A stretch of DNA of 64,000 nucleotides from Burkholderiales bacterium (GCA_030683105.1 JAUXMZ010000062.1:42202-106201); one strand, 5' to 3'; positions 46,211 to 58,616 are shown, counted from the stretch's first letter. Made by a program: numbers and translations. Notes: generated by a model not told the origin, from the letters alone.

Positions 46211-46990
46211 TCAGTATGTCCCGGGATACGTCCCCCCGTCGATCAGGAAGTTTTGCCCGGTGATGAACGCCGCCTGTGCGCTGCAGACGTAAGCGCATAA
46301 TTCACCGAATTCCGCCGGGTCGCCGAAGCGGCCTGCGGGTATGGTTTTGCTGCGTGCTTCCAGATGCTGCTCGAGCGTCTGCCCGGCCGCTTTGGCGTTA
46401 ACGGCCAACCTGCCTTTCAGACGGTCGGTCGCGAACTGGCCAGGCAGGATGTTGTTGATGGTTACGTTGTGGCGCACAGTCTTGCGCGCGAGCCCGGCAA
46501 CGAAGCCGGTGAGTCCGGAGCGCGCGGCATTTGACAGCCCGAGCTCCTCGATCGGCGCCTTGACCGAGTTGGACGTAATGTTGACGATACGGCCGAACTT
46601 GCGCCCGATCATACCGTCCACCGTGGCCCTGATGAGTTCGATAGGCGTCAGCATGTTGGCATCGACCGCCTTGATCCAGTCCTCCCGGTTCCAGTCGCGA
46701 AAATCTCCGGGCGGTGGCCCGCCGGCATTGTTGACGAGAATGTCGGGCTGCGGGCAGGCTGCGAGCGCCGCCGCCCGCCCTTCCGCTGTCGTGATGTCCG
46801 CGGCAACGGCTGTCACCCGTGCCCCTGTTGCCGACCGGATATCGGCGGCTGTCTGTTCGAGCGCCTCGCGCCCGCGCGCGACGATGGTGACGTTTGCGCC
46901 CTCGCGGGCGAGCGACATGGCGCAGGCCCTGCCCAATCCCTTGCTCGCTGCGCACACCAGCGCGTTCCTGCCCTTGATGCCGAGGTCCAT
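46211..46990 (-). CDS. SDR-family NAD(P)-dependent oxidoreductase
   Basis: LGIKGRNALVCAASKGLGRACA, LVNNAGGPPPGDF. Confidence 0.85.
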   Translation of the reverse strand: MDLGIKGRNALVCAASKGLGRACAMSLAREGANVTIVARGREALEQTAADIRSATGARVTAVAADITTAEGRAAALAACPQPDILVNNAGGPPPGDFRDWNREDWIKAVDANMLTPIELIRATVDGMIGRKFGRIVNITSNSVKAPIEELGLSNAARSGLTGFVAGLARKTVRHNVTINNILPGQFATDRLKGRLAVNAKAAGQTLEQHLEARSKTIPAGRFGDPAEFGELCAYVCSAQAAFITGQNFLIDGGTYPGTY

Positions 46991-47104
46991 TTAAATTTCC
47001 TGATTGATTGCAGCAGATGAAAAGAACGATAATCTTAGCACGACGACAGCCGCGATCCTGAAAGCGAAGCGCCGGCGGCACCAACCTCCACAAGGAGAAC
47101 TCCG

Positions 47105-48085
47105 ATGAAATCGACGAATGGTCCGCGGCTGGTCCGCGTGCTGTTGCTCCTGGCGCTCTCGGGCATGGCATGGGCGGTGCAGGCCCAGGCCTATCCCGTC
47201 AAGCCGGTCCGCATGATCGTGCCATTCGCGCCCGGCGGGAACACCGACATCATTGCCCGCATTGTTGCCCCCGAGATGGCCAAGGCGCTAGGCCAGCAGA
47301 TCATCATCGACAACCGCGGCGGTGCGGGCAGCATGCTCGGCACCGATGCCGCGGCCAAATCGCCACCCGACGGCTATACGCTGCTGATGGTTTCGGCAGC
47401 GCACGTCATCAATCCGGCAATGGTAAAGAAGCTGCCGTTCGATCCGGTGAGCAGCTTCGCCGCGATTTCCATGGTGGCTGACGTGCCGAGCGCGCTGGTG
47501 GTGCACCCGTCATTGCCGGTCAGGAACGTGAAGGATCTGATTAACCTTGCCAGGGCGAACCCGGGTAAGCTCAATTATGCGAGCGCCGGCCGCGGCAGCA
47601 TCGGCCATCTGTCGGCGGAACTGCTCGGCTCGATGGCCGGGATCAAGATGACGCATATACCGTACAAGGGCGCGGGACCGGCGGTGGTCGATACGATGGC
47701 CGGCCATGTCGAACTGCTGATCAGCAGCATGCCGGCCGTGATCGGATTTGCGCGCTCCGGCAAGCTGCGCATGATCGCGCAGGGCGGCGAGAAGCGCTCG
47801 ACTGCCGCGCCCGACGTGCCCACGATGATCGAAGCCGGTGTTCCGGGTTTTGTAGTCTCGGCAGGATTCGGCTTGTTTGCGCCGGCCGGAACACCGCGTC
47901 CGGTGATCGACCGCGTGCTCGCCGCACTGAAATCGGCGCTGTCGGATTCCGCGGTTCGCAAGAACCTGTCCGACCAGGGTGCAGAGCCGGTCGGCGGCAC
48001 ACCGGAAGCCTATGCCGCATTCACCCGCTCGGAAATTGACAAATGGATCAAGGTCGCCCGCACAGCCGGCATCCAACCCGAATGA
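47105..48085 (+). CDS. Bug/TctC-family tripartite tricarboxylate transporter substrate-binding protein
   Basis: Signal peptide; YPVKPVRMIVPFAPGGNTDIIARIVAPEMAKALGQQIIIDNRGGAGSMLGTDAAAK. Confidence 0.92.
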   Translation: MKSTNGPRLVRVLLLLALSGMAWAVQAQAYPVKPVRMIVPFAPGGNTDIIARIVAPEMAKALGQQIIIDNRGGAGSMLGTDAAAKSPPDGYTLLMVSAAHVINPAMVKKLPFDPVSSFAAISMVADVPSALVVHPSLPVRNVKDLINLARANPGKLNYASAGRGSIGHLSAELLGSMAGIKMTHIPYKGAGPAVVDTMAGHVELLISSMPAVIGFARSGKLRMIAQGGEKRSTAAPDVPTMIEAGVPGFVVSAGFGLFAPAGTPRPVIDRVLAALKSALSDSAVRKNLSDQGAEPVGGTPEAYAAFTRSEIDKWIKVARTAGIQPE

Positions 48086-48118
48086 TCGGACTCTGACTTT
48101 ATATATTTTTGCCAGGAG

Positions 48119-48742
48119 ATGCACATGACCAAGCCAGTTCGCAAAAAACCCGCCGCGGCCAGGAAGCCCGTTCGGCGATTTTCCTGGCTGCGCCTTCCGG
48201 AGCCCGCGAGCTGCGAGCCGGCGGTTCAGCGGCTACAGGAAGAAAGCCGCGAGCGCCTGGGCTATGTGCGCAATTTTCTCAAACTGCCGTTCGGGCCCGG
48301 CCGGCTTGCGCTCTACCAGGGCTATCTCGACCGGTTGATGCGCTCGGTGGACGGTCATCTTCCGCCGCTCGAGCGCGAGCTGCTTGCGCTGGTGACAAGC
48401 GTGGAAAATCGCTGCGAGGTATGCATCCTGTCGCATGCCGCGGCACTGAAGAAGCACGGAATGGACCGCCATCTGGTCGATGCGATGGCGCTTGCCTGGC
48501 GTCGTGCCGAACTCTCCCCGCGGCACCACGCGCTCGCGGAGTTCGCCTCAAAGCTCACGCTGCACCCCGCTGATGTTGACGCGACTCTGATGGGCGGACT
48601 GCGCGCAGCAGGGTTTGGCGAAGAGGAGATCTTCGAGGCGATCCAGGTCGTTGCAATCTACAATTCCAACAACCGCCTCAACAACGCCCTCGGCATGCAG
48701 CCCAACGACGAGGCCAGGCCGGGCTTCCAGCAGGCGCAATAG
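48119..48742 (+). CDS. AhpD-like/carboxymuconolactone decarboxylase-family peroxidase-related protein
   Basis: LPPLERELLALVTSVENRCEVCILSHAAALKKHG (CxxC...H motif). Confidence 0.82.
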   Translation: MHMTKPVRKKPAAARKPVRRFSWLRLPEPASCEPAVQRLQEESRERLGYVRNFLKLPFGPGRLALYQGYLDRLMRSVDGHLPPLERELLALVTSVENRCEVCILSHAAALKKHGMDRHLVDAMALAWRRAELSPRHHALAEFASKLTLHPADVDATLMGGLRAAGFGEEEIFEAIQVVAIYNSNNRLNNALGMQPNDEARPGFQQAQ

Positions 48743-48790
48743 CCGCTATCCCGCCGTTACGTGGCGTTTTAATTCACCGATCAACAATTG

Positions 48791-48818
48791 AAAAAACGGG
48801 CACACAGGCCCGTTTTTT
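48791..48818. terminator. Bidirectional terminator between convergent genes
   Basis: AAAAAACGGGC-ACACA-GGCCCGTTTTTT. Confidence 0.85.
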
Positions 48819-48836
48819 CTGCCGCCTGCCCGCCTC

Positions 48837-51167
48837 CTACTTGATGCAAACCGCGCGCACAGCCTGCATACTGGTGTGCCCCTGCAGGACCTTTTCGATG
48901 CCGTCCTGCTTCAGCGTCCGCATGCCTTCGTTCACCGCGGTGGTCAGTATCGCGGACACCCGGGTATGCTCCTGGATATGCAGCTTGATGGCGTCCGAAG
49001 CCGCCAGGAGTTCGTGCAGGCCAATCCGCCCTCTGTAACCCGTGTTGCGGCATTCATCGCAGCCGACCGACTCATAGAGTATGAACTGCCCGTTTTCGTA
49101 GGCATAATTCTTCACCCACTCAGCGTATATGGCTTCGCGCGCCGCTTTGGGATCGGATTTGAACTGATGGGTATGCCTGAGTTCCTCGATGAATTCCGTG
49201 AGCATCGTTTTGACTTCATCCTGCTTGCCCATGTGCGGTTTCTTGCACTTGGGGCATAGCCGCTTTGCAAGACGCTGCGCCATCACACCCAGCAGCGCGT
49301 CGGCGAAGTTAAACGGGTCCATGCCCATGTCGAGCAGCCGGGAGATGCTTTCCGGAGCGCTGTTGGTATGGAGCGTCGCGAAAACACGGTGACCGGTCAG
49401 CGAAGCCTCGATACCGATGGCAACCGTTTCCTTGTCGCGAAGCTCGCCAACCATGATCACGTCCGGGTCGGCGCGCAGGAAGGCGCGCATCGCGCGCGCG
49501 AACGTCAGATCGGCACGCACGTTGATCTGCACCTGGCGCAGCGATTCCTCGGTGATTTCGACGGGATCTTCCGCGGTCCAGATCTTGGTCTCGGGAGTAT
49601 TGATATAGCCCAGCACCGAATGCAGCGTGGTCGTTTTCCCCGAGCCGGTCGGCCCGCACACCAGAAACAGGCCATAAGGCTTGGAAATCAGGGATTGCAG
49701 CAACTGCTGATTGTGCGAACTGAGGCCCAGTTCCCCGAGCGGAACCGGCTTGCCCGCCGCCAGGATCCGCAATACCACGTCTTCCTTGCCGCCGGATGTC
49801 GGGATCGTGGCAACACGCAATTCTATATCGAGCGAGGAAAGATACTGCTTGTATTTAATTTTTCCGTCCTGCGGTTCCCTGCGGTTGGAAATATCCAGAT
49901 CGGCCATGATTTTGATGCGCGCAACCAGCTTCGCGTGATAGCTTGCCGGAACCTCGATATAGTCCATCAGCGAACCGTCGATGCGAAAACGGATCCTGGT
50001 CTTGCCATTGCCCTGGCGCGGCTCGATGTGGACGTCGGAGGCGCGCATTTTATGGGCTTCGACTACGATTTTGTGAACCAGCTGCACCGTGGCGCTGTCC
50101 GGCTCCACGCGTTCATCGTTAGCGCTGCCGCTGCCGCGCTCCTCCGCCGCGTCCCGCTCCATCCTTCTGATGATCGTGTCAACGGACGCGGGCGTGCTGT
50201 CCACTCCATAGAATTGTTCAACCGTTGCCGTAAATTCGCGATTCGTGCAAACACGGTAACTGATCTTTTCCTTGATGAAGACGTGATTGACGATACGAGA
50301 GCCGATCACATGCTCGGGGTCGGGAGTCATGATGACCAAATCGTTATCGGTTTCCTCGACCGGAATCCAGGCCTGGCTCTCCACGAAATTGCGCTTGAGC
50401 TTTCTCAGCAGATGTACGGGCCTGATCCGGTCTTTGCGAAACGGCTCGTGCGGCAAGCCGTAAAATTTGGACAAAGCCCGGCCCAGGGCCGTGTCAGTGA
50501 CCTGAAATTCGTCGGCCAGCACCTGCTCGATGTCGACTTTTTTTCTGCGCGCCAGATTGATGGCAAGCCCCAGTTCCGCAGCGGCTATCACGCCTTCAAT
50601 CACCAGATAATCGTATTTGGTCTTGATGGCAGGGCGCCCGGTCACCTCCCGGTTCCTGAAAGCGACCGCCAGCGTCTTGCACAACCCGATCACGCCATCT
50701 TCAACGGCACTGGAAAAAGGCTGGCCTGACTTGGAGTTGATGATCTGCACCACGCCGATAGCCTCACTCGAGTCAGCACTGGCGAAAATCGGCGCTGCAA
50801 GCATTTGCTTGGTCAGGTATCCCGTCGACTTGTCGACATCTCTGAGGAAATACACCGGGGGATCAAAGCTATTGAGTTCCTCGATATCGTATACATTTTT
50901 GATGTTGATCACGCGCTTGTGGCGTGCCGCATAGCCGGCGATGCTGTATTCAGCCGAGATAGGCAGTTTCAAATCGTCATGCGCATCAAGACCGGTCTTG
51001 ATCTTCGACACGATCAGGGTTTTGTCTTCGTTGACGAGATAAATCGTGAGCCGGTCCGCCTCCAGGACGTCGCAGATATCCTGACTGATGTCGCGCAATA
51101 TCTCATCGATATTGTCCGCCGCGCTGATCTTGCCCGAGATCTCCTGGAGTTTCCTGGATAAAATCAC
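48837..51167 (-). CDS. GspE/PilB-family secretion ATPase with N-terminal GAF domain
   Basis: GAF-like N-terminus (DICDVLEADRLTIYLVNEDKTLIVSK); CGPTGSGKTTTLHSVLGYIN, zinc motif CPKCKK...CDECRNTGYRGRIGLHELL. Confidence 0.9.
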   Translation of the reverse strand: MILSRKLQEISGKISAADNIDEILRDISQDICDVLEADRLTIYLVNEDKTLIVSKIKTGLDAHDDLKLPISAEYSIAGYAARHKRVINIKNVYDIEELNSFDPPVYFLRDVDKSTGYLTKQMLAAPIFASADSSEAIGVVQIINSKSGQPFSSAVEDGVIGLCKTLAVAFRNREVTGRPAIKTKYDYLVIEGVIAAAELGLAINLARRKKVDIEQVLADEFQVTDTALGRALSKFYGLPHEPFRKDRIRPVHLLRKLKRNFVESQAWIPVEETDNDLVIMTPDPEHVIGSRIVNHVFIKEKISYRVCTNREFTATVEQFYGVDSTPASVDTIIRRMERDAAEERGSGSANDERVEPDSATVQLVHKIVVEAHKMRASDVHIEPRQGNGKTRIRFRIDGSLMDYIEVPASYHAKLVARIKIMADLDISNRREPQDGKIKYKQYLSSLDIELRVATIPTSGGKEDVVLRILAAGKPVPLGELGLSSHNQQLLQSLISKPYGLFLVCGPTGSGKTTTLHSVLGYINTPETKIWTAEDPVEITEESLRQVQINVRADLTFARAMRAFLRADPDVIMVGELRDKETVAIGIEASLTGHRVFATLHTNSAPESISRLLDMGMDPFNFADALLGVMAQRLAKRLCPKCKKPHMGKQDEVKTMLTEFIEELRHTHQFKSDPKAAREAIYAEWVKNYAYENGQFILYESVGCDECRNTGYRGRIGLHELLAASDAIKLHIQEHTRVSAILTTAVNEGMRTLKQDGIEKVLQGHTSMQAVRAVCIK

Positions 51168-51458
51168 GTCGTTTCCTGTTCCACAGTTAGTCGCATCTGC
51201 AGCTACGCCGTTTTAGCTGACCTGCGGCATAGACCGGCCCCAGGGCCGGGCACGATCACAGAACACATTACAAGGCAGAGTTCGGCTCGCCAGGCTGGGC
51301 GGTATGGCTCATTCTGCGTAGCCGGTTCCTAGCCCATTGACCGATGGTTCAGTTTAGCAGAAATATGCCTTATAACTTTGATCTGAAACAATTTATATCG
51401 GCAGGCTGGTCTGCCTGTCAAGCGCTGTTCAGCGGCAGTGTCATGGTTCAAATTTTCT

Positions 51459-53360
<1,902 letters not shown>

Positions 53361-53404
53361 TGCTGTTCTCCTCCAAGAACGTACCAATTAAAATCATGAA
53401 CAGG

Positions 53405-53500
53405 CCACAGAGAACACAGAGTTCACAGAGGAACCCCTCCCCATAAACCTGATCGGCGTTGCATTTCGTTTTTTCTCTGTGACCTCTGTGACCTCTGTGG
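53405..53500. repeat. Inverted arrays of 9-bp CACAGAG repeats, 3 units per arm
   Basis: CCACAGAGA ACACAGAGT TCACAGAGG ... TCTCTGTGA CCTCTGTGA CCTCTGTGG. Confidence 0.88.
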
Positions 53501-53564
53501 CTAAATCGTTTGGGGGTTGATCTTATCGGCGTTCATCGGCGGTTTCATTGGTGTTACGAAAGTC

Positions 53565-54551
53565 TTAAGAAATCCTGACCACCGCCCGCCCCCGGGTCTC
53601 CCCTTTCAGCATTTTCCCGAAATAACCAGACAAATCGTTCATGGTTATGGTTGATGCGATGTCCTGCAGATGACGCGGCTTGAGCTCCGTCGCCAGCCGC
53701 GCCCACACCTTGCGCCGCAGCGCCATCGGCGTGAACCCGGAGTCGACGCCGATCAGACGCACGCCGCGCAGGATGAAAGGCAATACCGTCGTTTTAAGCT
53801 CTATGCCCCCGGCGTTGCCGAAACTGGCGATCACGCCGGACGGTTGCATGGTGCGCGTGAGCCAGGCGAGGTGCTCGCCGCCAATCGAATCGAAGGCGGC
53901 GGCCCACATCGTCTTTTCCAGCGGCCGACTGCCCAGTTCCAGGCTGTTGCGGGACAAGATCTCGGCAGCGCCCAATGTCTTCAGGAATGCATGCTCGCTG
54001 TCCTTGCCGGTCAGGGCGGTGACCTGATAGCCCAGATTGGCCAGCATGTCTATGCACAAGCTCGCCACGCCGCCGGTGGCGCCATTGACCAGCACCTTGC
54101 CATTGGCGGGCTGCATCTCGTTCTGTTCCAGCAGCGTGATGGCCAGTCCCGCGGTGTAGCCAGCGGTGCCCAGCGCCATGGCTTCGAACAGGGTCAGGCC
54201 CTGCGGCAGCGGCACTACCCAATCGGCGGGTACCCGGCAAAACTCGGCATAACCGCCGTCATGCGCGACACCCATGTCGTAGCTGGTGCAGATAATCTCG
54301 TCACCCTCCTTGAACCGGCTGTCGCCCGACGACACCACGATGCCCGCGGCATCGATGCCGCCGGTCAGCGGGAAGTTGCGGATGATTTTTCCGGTGCCGG
54401 TCGCCGCCAGCGCATCCTTGAAGTTGACACTGGAATATGCGGTCTTGAACAACACTGCGCCCGCGCCCGGATCAGCCACCGGCACCTCTGCAATTCGTCC
54501 TTCTATCTTGTTGTTTTCATTAAATATTCTGAACGCCTTGCATGTATCCAT
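53565..54551 (-). CDS. acuI: Acrylyl-CoA reductase / YhdH-family quinone oxidoreductase
   Basis: SSVNFKDALAATGTGKIIRNFPLTGGIDAAG, VNGATGGVASLCIDML, FDSIGGEHLAWL. Confidence 0.85.
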   Translation of the reverse strand: MDTCKAFRIFNENNKIEGRIAEVPVADPGAGAVLFKTAYSSVNFKDALAATGTGKIIRNFPLTGGIDAAGIVVSSGDSRFKEGDEIICTSYDMGVAHDGGYAEFCRVPADWVVPLPQGLTLFEAMALGTAGYTAGLAITLLEQNEMQPANGKVLVNGATGGVASLCIDMLANLGYQVTALTGKDSEHAFLKTLGAAEILSRNSLELGSRPLEKTMWAAAFDSIGGEHLAWLTRTMQPSGVIASFGNAGGIELKTTVLPFILRGVRLIGVDSGFTPMALRRKVWARLATELKPRHLQDIASTITMNDLSGYFGKMLKGETRGRAVVRIS

Positions 54552-54559
54552 GCACCCTC

Positions 54560-55717
54560 CTAAGGCAAATGTGGCTGGGTCAGATATTCACGCGTCTGCA
54601 TCTCCGTAAGCCGGCTGACCAGCCGATCCTTGAGCGATGCGTTCAGATTCGCCTGAAAGCGGTCCCCGGAATCAGCGTCTGCAACGAGTTCGGACGCGGC
54701 AACCCCGGCCGAAATGATGAGTTTAACCCGCTTGTCGTAAAACTCGTCGATCAGCCACACGAAACGCCGCAGCCGTTCGGCATCCCCGGCCGTAAAGCGC
54801 GGCACGCCCGAGAGCAGCAGCGTGTGATAGCGGCGCGCCAGCTCGATATAATCGGGCTTGCCGCGCGGCCCGTCGCACAACGCCTGAAAATCAAACCACG
54901 CCACGCCGCGCGCATGGTGCCTGACCCTGATCATTCTACCCTCGATTTCAAGGCTGTCCGCATCATCGGCCTCATGCCTCACCAGGCTCGCGTAAGCCTG
55001 CGCCATGGCCTGCTCCGCATCCGCCTCAACATGGTAGACACCGGCCTTTTCCAGTTCGCGCAAACGGTAATCCGTGCCGCCGTCGAGATTGACCACCTCA
55101 AGCTTGTCCAGGATCAGGGCGATTGCCGGCAGGAACTGATTGCGCTGCAGACCATGCAAGTACAGCTCGGCCGGATGAAAATTCGAGGTGGTGGCCAGCA
55201 CCACGCCCTGATCAGCGAGGCCTTCGAGCAGCCTGCGCATCAGCATCGCATCGGTAATATCCGTGATGTGAAATTCATCGAGGCAGACGAGGCGAAAATC
55301 CCGGGCGATGTCACGTGCCACCAGCATCATGGGATCGGTCTCGCCCTGGTGTCCGTGCAGCGCCTGGTGGATCTCCTGCATGAAACGGTGGAAATGGATG
55401 CGGCGCTTGCGCTTTATCGGTGCGCAGGTGAAAAAGCTGTCCATCAGAAAACTTTTCCCGCGCCCCACGCCCCCCCACAGATAGATGCCCTGAACGGTGC
55501 GCTTGGCGGCCAGCAGCCTGAACAACGGCGCCTCCTGCCGCTCCAGCCGGATCAGTTCATCATTGAGCCGTTCGAAATGCCGCAGGGCGCGGGTTTGCGC
55601 CGCATCGAGTTCGAAGCCGTTTTTCTGCGCAAGGCGGCTTACCCATTGCGTGACACCCGGGGAGTCATTGGATAACGCGTTGTTGATGTCCGGAAATGGC
55701 GGCGTGGGACCGTTCAC
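54560..55717 (-). CDS. zapE: Cell division protein ZapE (AFG1-like ATPase)
   Basis: GIYLWGGVGRGKSFLMDSFF, FHRFMQEIHQAL, LVCLDEFHITDITDAMLM. Confidence 0.93.
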   Translation of the reverse strand: MNGPTPPFPDINNALSNDSPGVTQWVSRLAQKNGFELDAAQTRALRHFERLNDELIRLERQEAPLFRLLAAKRTVQGIYLWGGVGRGKSFLMDSFFTCAPIKRKRRIHFHRFMQEIHQALHGHQGETDPMMLVARDIARDFRLVCLDEFHITDITDAMLMRRLLEGLADQGVVLATTSNFHPAELYLHGLQRNQFLPAIALILDKLEVVNLDGGTDYRLRELEKAGVYHVEADAEQAMAQAYASLVRHEADDADSLEIEGRMIRVRHHARGVAWFDFQALCDGPRGKPDYIELARRYHTLLLSGVPRFTAGDAERLRRFVWLIDEFYDKRVKLIISAGVAASELVADADSGDRFQANLNASLKDRLVSRLTEMQTREYLTQPHLP

Positions 55718-55728
55718 AGATGCCCGAC

Positions 55729-55836
55729 GTGAAGGGTGAAGAGTGAAGAGTGAAGGGGAACTGCCCCCTCTCCCCCGTCACTGGGGGAGAGGGTTGGGGT
55801 GAGGGGGTTCACGCATTCACCCTTCACTCATTCACC
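55729..55836. repeat. 7-bp GTGAAGG-type arrays flanking a CCCTCTCCCCC/GGGGGAGAGGG hairpin
   Basis: GTGAAGG GTGAAGA GTGAAGA GTGAAGG ... core hairpin ... CATTCACCCTTCACTCATTCACC. Confidence 0.85.
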
Positions 55837-55841
55837 TGTCC

Positions 55842-57266
55842 TCACAGGTTCAAGGTGCGATTGTCCACCGCCAGCGCCGCTTCTTTCATCGCCTCGGACA
55901 GCGACGGATGAGCGTGACAGATGAGCGCGATATCTTCCGCCGCGGCGCCGAATTCCATGGCGACGACGGCCTCGGCGATGAGCTCTGACGCCATGGGACC
56001 GATGATGTGCACGCCCAGCACGCGGTCGGTTTTTTCGTCGGCAATGAATTTGACGAAACCCGTGGTATCGCCCAGCGCGCGCGCGCGGCCGTTGGCCATG
56101 AACGGAAACGTGCCGGTGCGAAACGCCACGCCTTCGGCCTTGAGTTGTTGCTCGGTTTTTCCGACCCATGCGATCTCGGGCGAGGTATAGATCACCCACG
56201 GCACAGTATTAAAATCGACGTGGCCATGCTGGCCGGCGATGCGCTGTGCCACCGCCACGCCTTCTTCCTCCGCTTTGTGCGCGAGCATGGGTCCGCGCAC
56301 GACGTCACCCACCGCCCATACGTTGGGCAGATTGGTGCGGCAATCGTCATCGACGGCGATGCGACCGCCCTCATCGAGCTTCAGCCCCGCGGTTTCCGCG
56401 GACAGCCCGCCGGTATTGGGCATGCGGCCGATGGACACGATAAGTTTGTCGACGGTGAGCGACTGCGCCTTGCCCGCGCTGTCGGTGTAATCGACTGTCA
56501 CGTCTTTCTTCACAGTCACTTTGCCGACCTTGACCCCGGTGTGTATGGCCAGTCCCTGTTTTTTGAAAACCTTGAACGCTTCCTGCGCAACCTGCTCATC
56601 CACCGCGCCCAGGAACGCCGGCAGCGCTTCGAGCACCGTCACTTCGGACCCGAGCCGGCGCCACACGCTGCCCATTTCGAGACCAATGACGCCCGCGCCG
56701 ATGACGCCGAGTTTTTTCGGCACCTCGGGAATCGTCAGCGCGCCGGCATTGTCCAGGATCAGCTTGTTGTCGAATGCGGCGCCGGGCAGCGGGCGCGGGC
56801 TGGAACCGGTGGCGACAATCACATGTTTGGCCACCAGCGTTTCTGCGGACTGACCCGATACCTTGATCTGCCAGCTGTCGGCGTTCTTTCCGGCAAAACT
56901 GCCGCGGCCGTGGAAAAACATCACCTTGTTCTTTTTGAAGAGATAGAGGATGCCTTCATTGTTCTGGCGCACCACCCTGTCTTTGCGGGCAAGCATTTTC
57001 GCCAGGTCCAGAGACAGGCCTTTAACCTGTATGCCGTGATCGGCAAAGCTGTGGCCGGCGTGCTCGTAATTTTCCGACGATTGCAACAGCGCCTTCGACG
57101 GAATGCAGCCGACGTTGGTGCAGGTGCCGCCCGGCGCCGGCTTGCCCGCAGCCGTGCTCCAGTCATCGATACAGGCTACCTGCAAACCTAGTTGCGCGGC
57201 GCGGATCGCCGCGATATAGCCGCCGGGCCCGGCGCCGATTACCACCACATCAAATACTTTTGCCAT
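55842..57266 (-). CDS. lpdA: Dihydrolipoyl dehydrogenase (E3 of 2-oxoglutarate dehydrogenase)
   Basis: [37 protein letters not shown], downstream of sucB. Confidence 0.96.
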   Translation of the reverse strand: MAKVFDVVVIGAGPGGYIAAIRAAQLGLQVACIDDWSTAAGKPAPGGTCTNVGCIPSKALLQSSENYEHAGHSFADHGIQVKGLSLDLAKMLARKDRVVRQNNEGILYLFKKNKVMFFHGRGSFAGKNADSWQIKVSGQSAETLVAKHVIVATGSSPRPLPGAAFDNKLILDNAGALTIPEVPKKLGVIGAGVIGLEMGSVWRRLGSEVTVLEALPAFLGAVDEQVAQEAFKVFKKQGLAIHTGVKVGKVTVKKDVTVDYTDSAGKAQSLTVDKLIVSIGRMPNTGGLSAETAGLKLDEGGRIAVDDDCRTNLPNVWAVGDVVRGPMLAHKAEEEGVAVAQRIAGQHGHVDFNTVPWVIYTSPEIAWVGKTEQQLKAEGVAFRTGTFPFMANGRARALGDTTGFVKFIADEKTDRVLGVHIIGPMASELIAEAVVAMEFGAAAEDIALICHAHPSLSEAMKEAALAVDNRTLNL

Positions 57267-57285
57267 AATTCAAACCCATTATTGA

Positions 57286-57356
57286 AACCGCAGATGAACG
57301 CCGATGAACGTAGATAAAAACGAGTATATCGGCGTAATCGGCGTTCATCGGCGGTT
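57286..57356. repeat. Near-palindromic 9-bp-periodic repeat (AACCGCAGATGAACGCCG...CGGCGTTCATCGGCGGTT)
   Basis: Inverted arms between sucB and lpdA; ATCGGCGTA ATCGGCGTT CATCGGCGG. Confidence 0.85.
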
Positions 57357-57365
57357 ATATGATTT

Positions 57366-58589
57366 TCAGATTTCGAGCAACATCCGCGCCGGATCTTCCA
57401 GCGCATCCTTCATCGCCACCAGCGCCAGCACCGCTTCGCGGCCGTCGATGATGCGGTGGTCGTACGACAGCGCGAGATAATTCATCGGCCGGATCACGAT
57501 CTGTCCGGCCTCGACCACCGGACGCTCCTGGGTGGCGTGAACACCGAGGATCGCGCTTTGCGGCGGGTTGATGATGGGGGTGGACAGCATCGAGCCGAAC
57601 ACGCCGCCGTTTGAAATCGAGAACGTGCCGCCGGTCAGTTCCTCGATCGTGAGCTTGCCCGCCTGCGCGCGCGCGCCAAAATCGGCAATCTGCTTCTCGA
57701 TGTCGGCAAGCGACATCTGGTCCACGTTGCGCAGTATCGGCACCACCAGCCCGCGCGGACTGCCGACCGCCATGCCGATGTCGAAATAGCCGTGGTAGAC
57801 GATGTCGTTGCCGTCGACCGAGGCATTGACCACCGGAAACTTCTTCAACGCATACACCGCGGCCTTGACGAAAAACGACATGAAGCCGAGCTTGACGCCG
57901 TGCGCCTTTTCGAACTGTTCCTTGTACTTGCTGCGCAGGGCCATGACCGGCTGCATGTTGACTTCGTTGAACGTGGTCAGGATCGCTGCCGTTGCCTGCG
58001 ACTGCACCAGCCGCTCGGCGATCCTTGCGCGCAATCGCGACATCGGCACGCGTTGTTCCGGACGCTCGCCCAGGGCTCCGAGATCGACCGCAGGCGCCGG
58101 TGCGCGCTGCGGCGCGGCGGGGAGTGCGCCGGCCGCGGGGGGCGCAGGCTTCGCACCGGTTTGCATCGCTTCCAGCACGTCGCCCTTGGTCACCCGGCCG
58201 CCGCGGCCGGTGCCGCTGATGGCGGTGGTATCGAGTTGCTTCTCGGCGGCCAGTTTCTGCGCCGCCGGCATTGCCGGCGCCACTTGAGGACCAGCCTTGC
58301 CCGGTGACTTTGCTTCTACTTTAGCCGCGGTGGCGGGCACCGCCGCCGCGGCTTCGGTGTCGATCTGCGCGATGACTTCCTTGCTCGCCACCGTGCTGCC
58401 GTCACCCTTGATGATTTTTACGAGCACGCCGTCCCGCGGCGCCGGTGTCTCCAGCACCACTTTATCGGTCTCGATATCGACCAGGTTTTCGTCACGCTTG
58501 ACGAAATCCCCGACCTTTTTGTGCCAGGTGAGCAGCGTGGCTTCGGCCACCGATTCCGACAACTGCGGCACCTTTACCTCAATGACCAT
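57366..58589 (-). CDS. sucB: Dihydrolipoamide succinyltransferase (E2 of 2-oxoglutarate dehydrogenase)
   Basis: [43 protein letters not shown] lipoyl domain; [15 protein letters not shown]. Confidence 0.96.
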   Translation of the reverse strand: MVIEVKVPQLSESVAEATLLTWHKKVGDFVKRDENLVDIETDKVVLETPAPRDGVLVKIIKGDGSTVASKEVIAQIDTEAAAAVPATAAKVEAKSPGKAGPQVAPAMPAAQKLAAEKQLDTTAISGTGRGGRVTKGDVLEAMQTGAKPAPPAAGALPAAPQRAPAPAVDLGALGERPEQRVPMSRLRARIAERLVQSQATAAILTTFNEVNMQPVMALRSKYKEQFEKAHGVKLGFMSFFVKAAVYALKKFPVVNASVDGNDIVYHGYFDIGMAVGSPRGLVVPILRNVDQMSLADIEKQIADFGARAQAGKLTIEELTGGTFSISNGGVFGSMLSTPIINPPQSAILGVHATQERPVVEAGQIVIRPMNYLALSYDHRIIDGREAVLALVAMKDALEDPARMLLEI

Positions 58590-58616
58590 GAAAACTCCAT
58601 AACCTTATGTTTTTAA

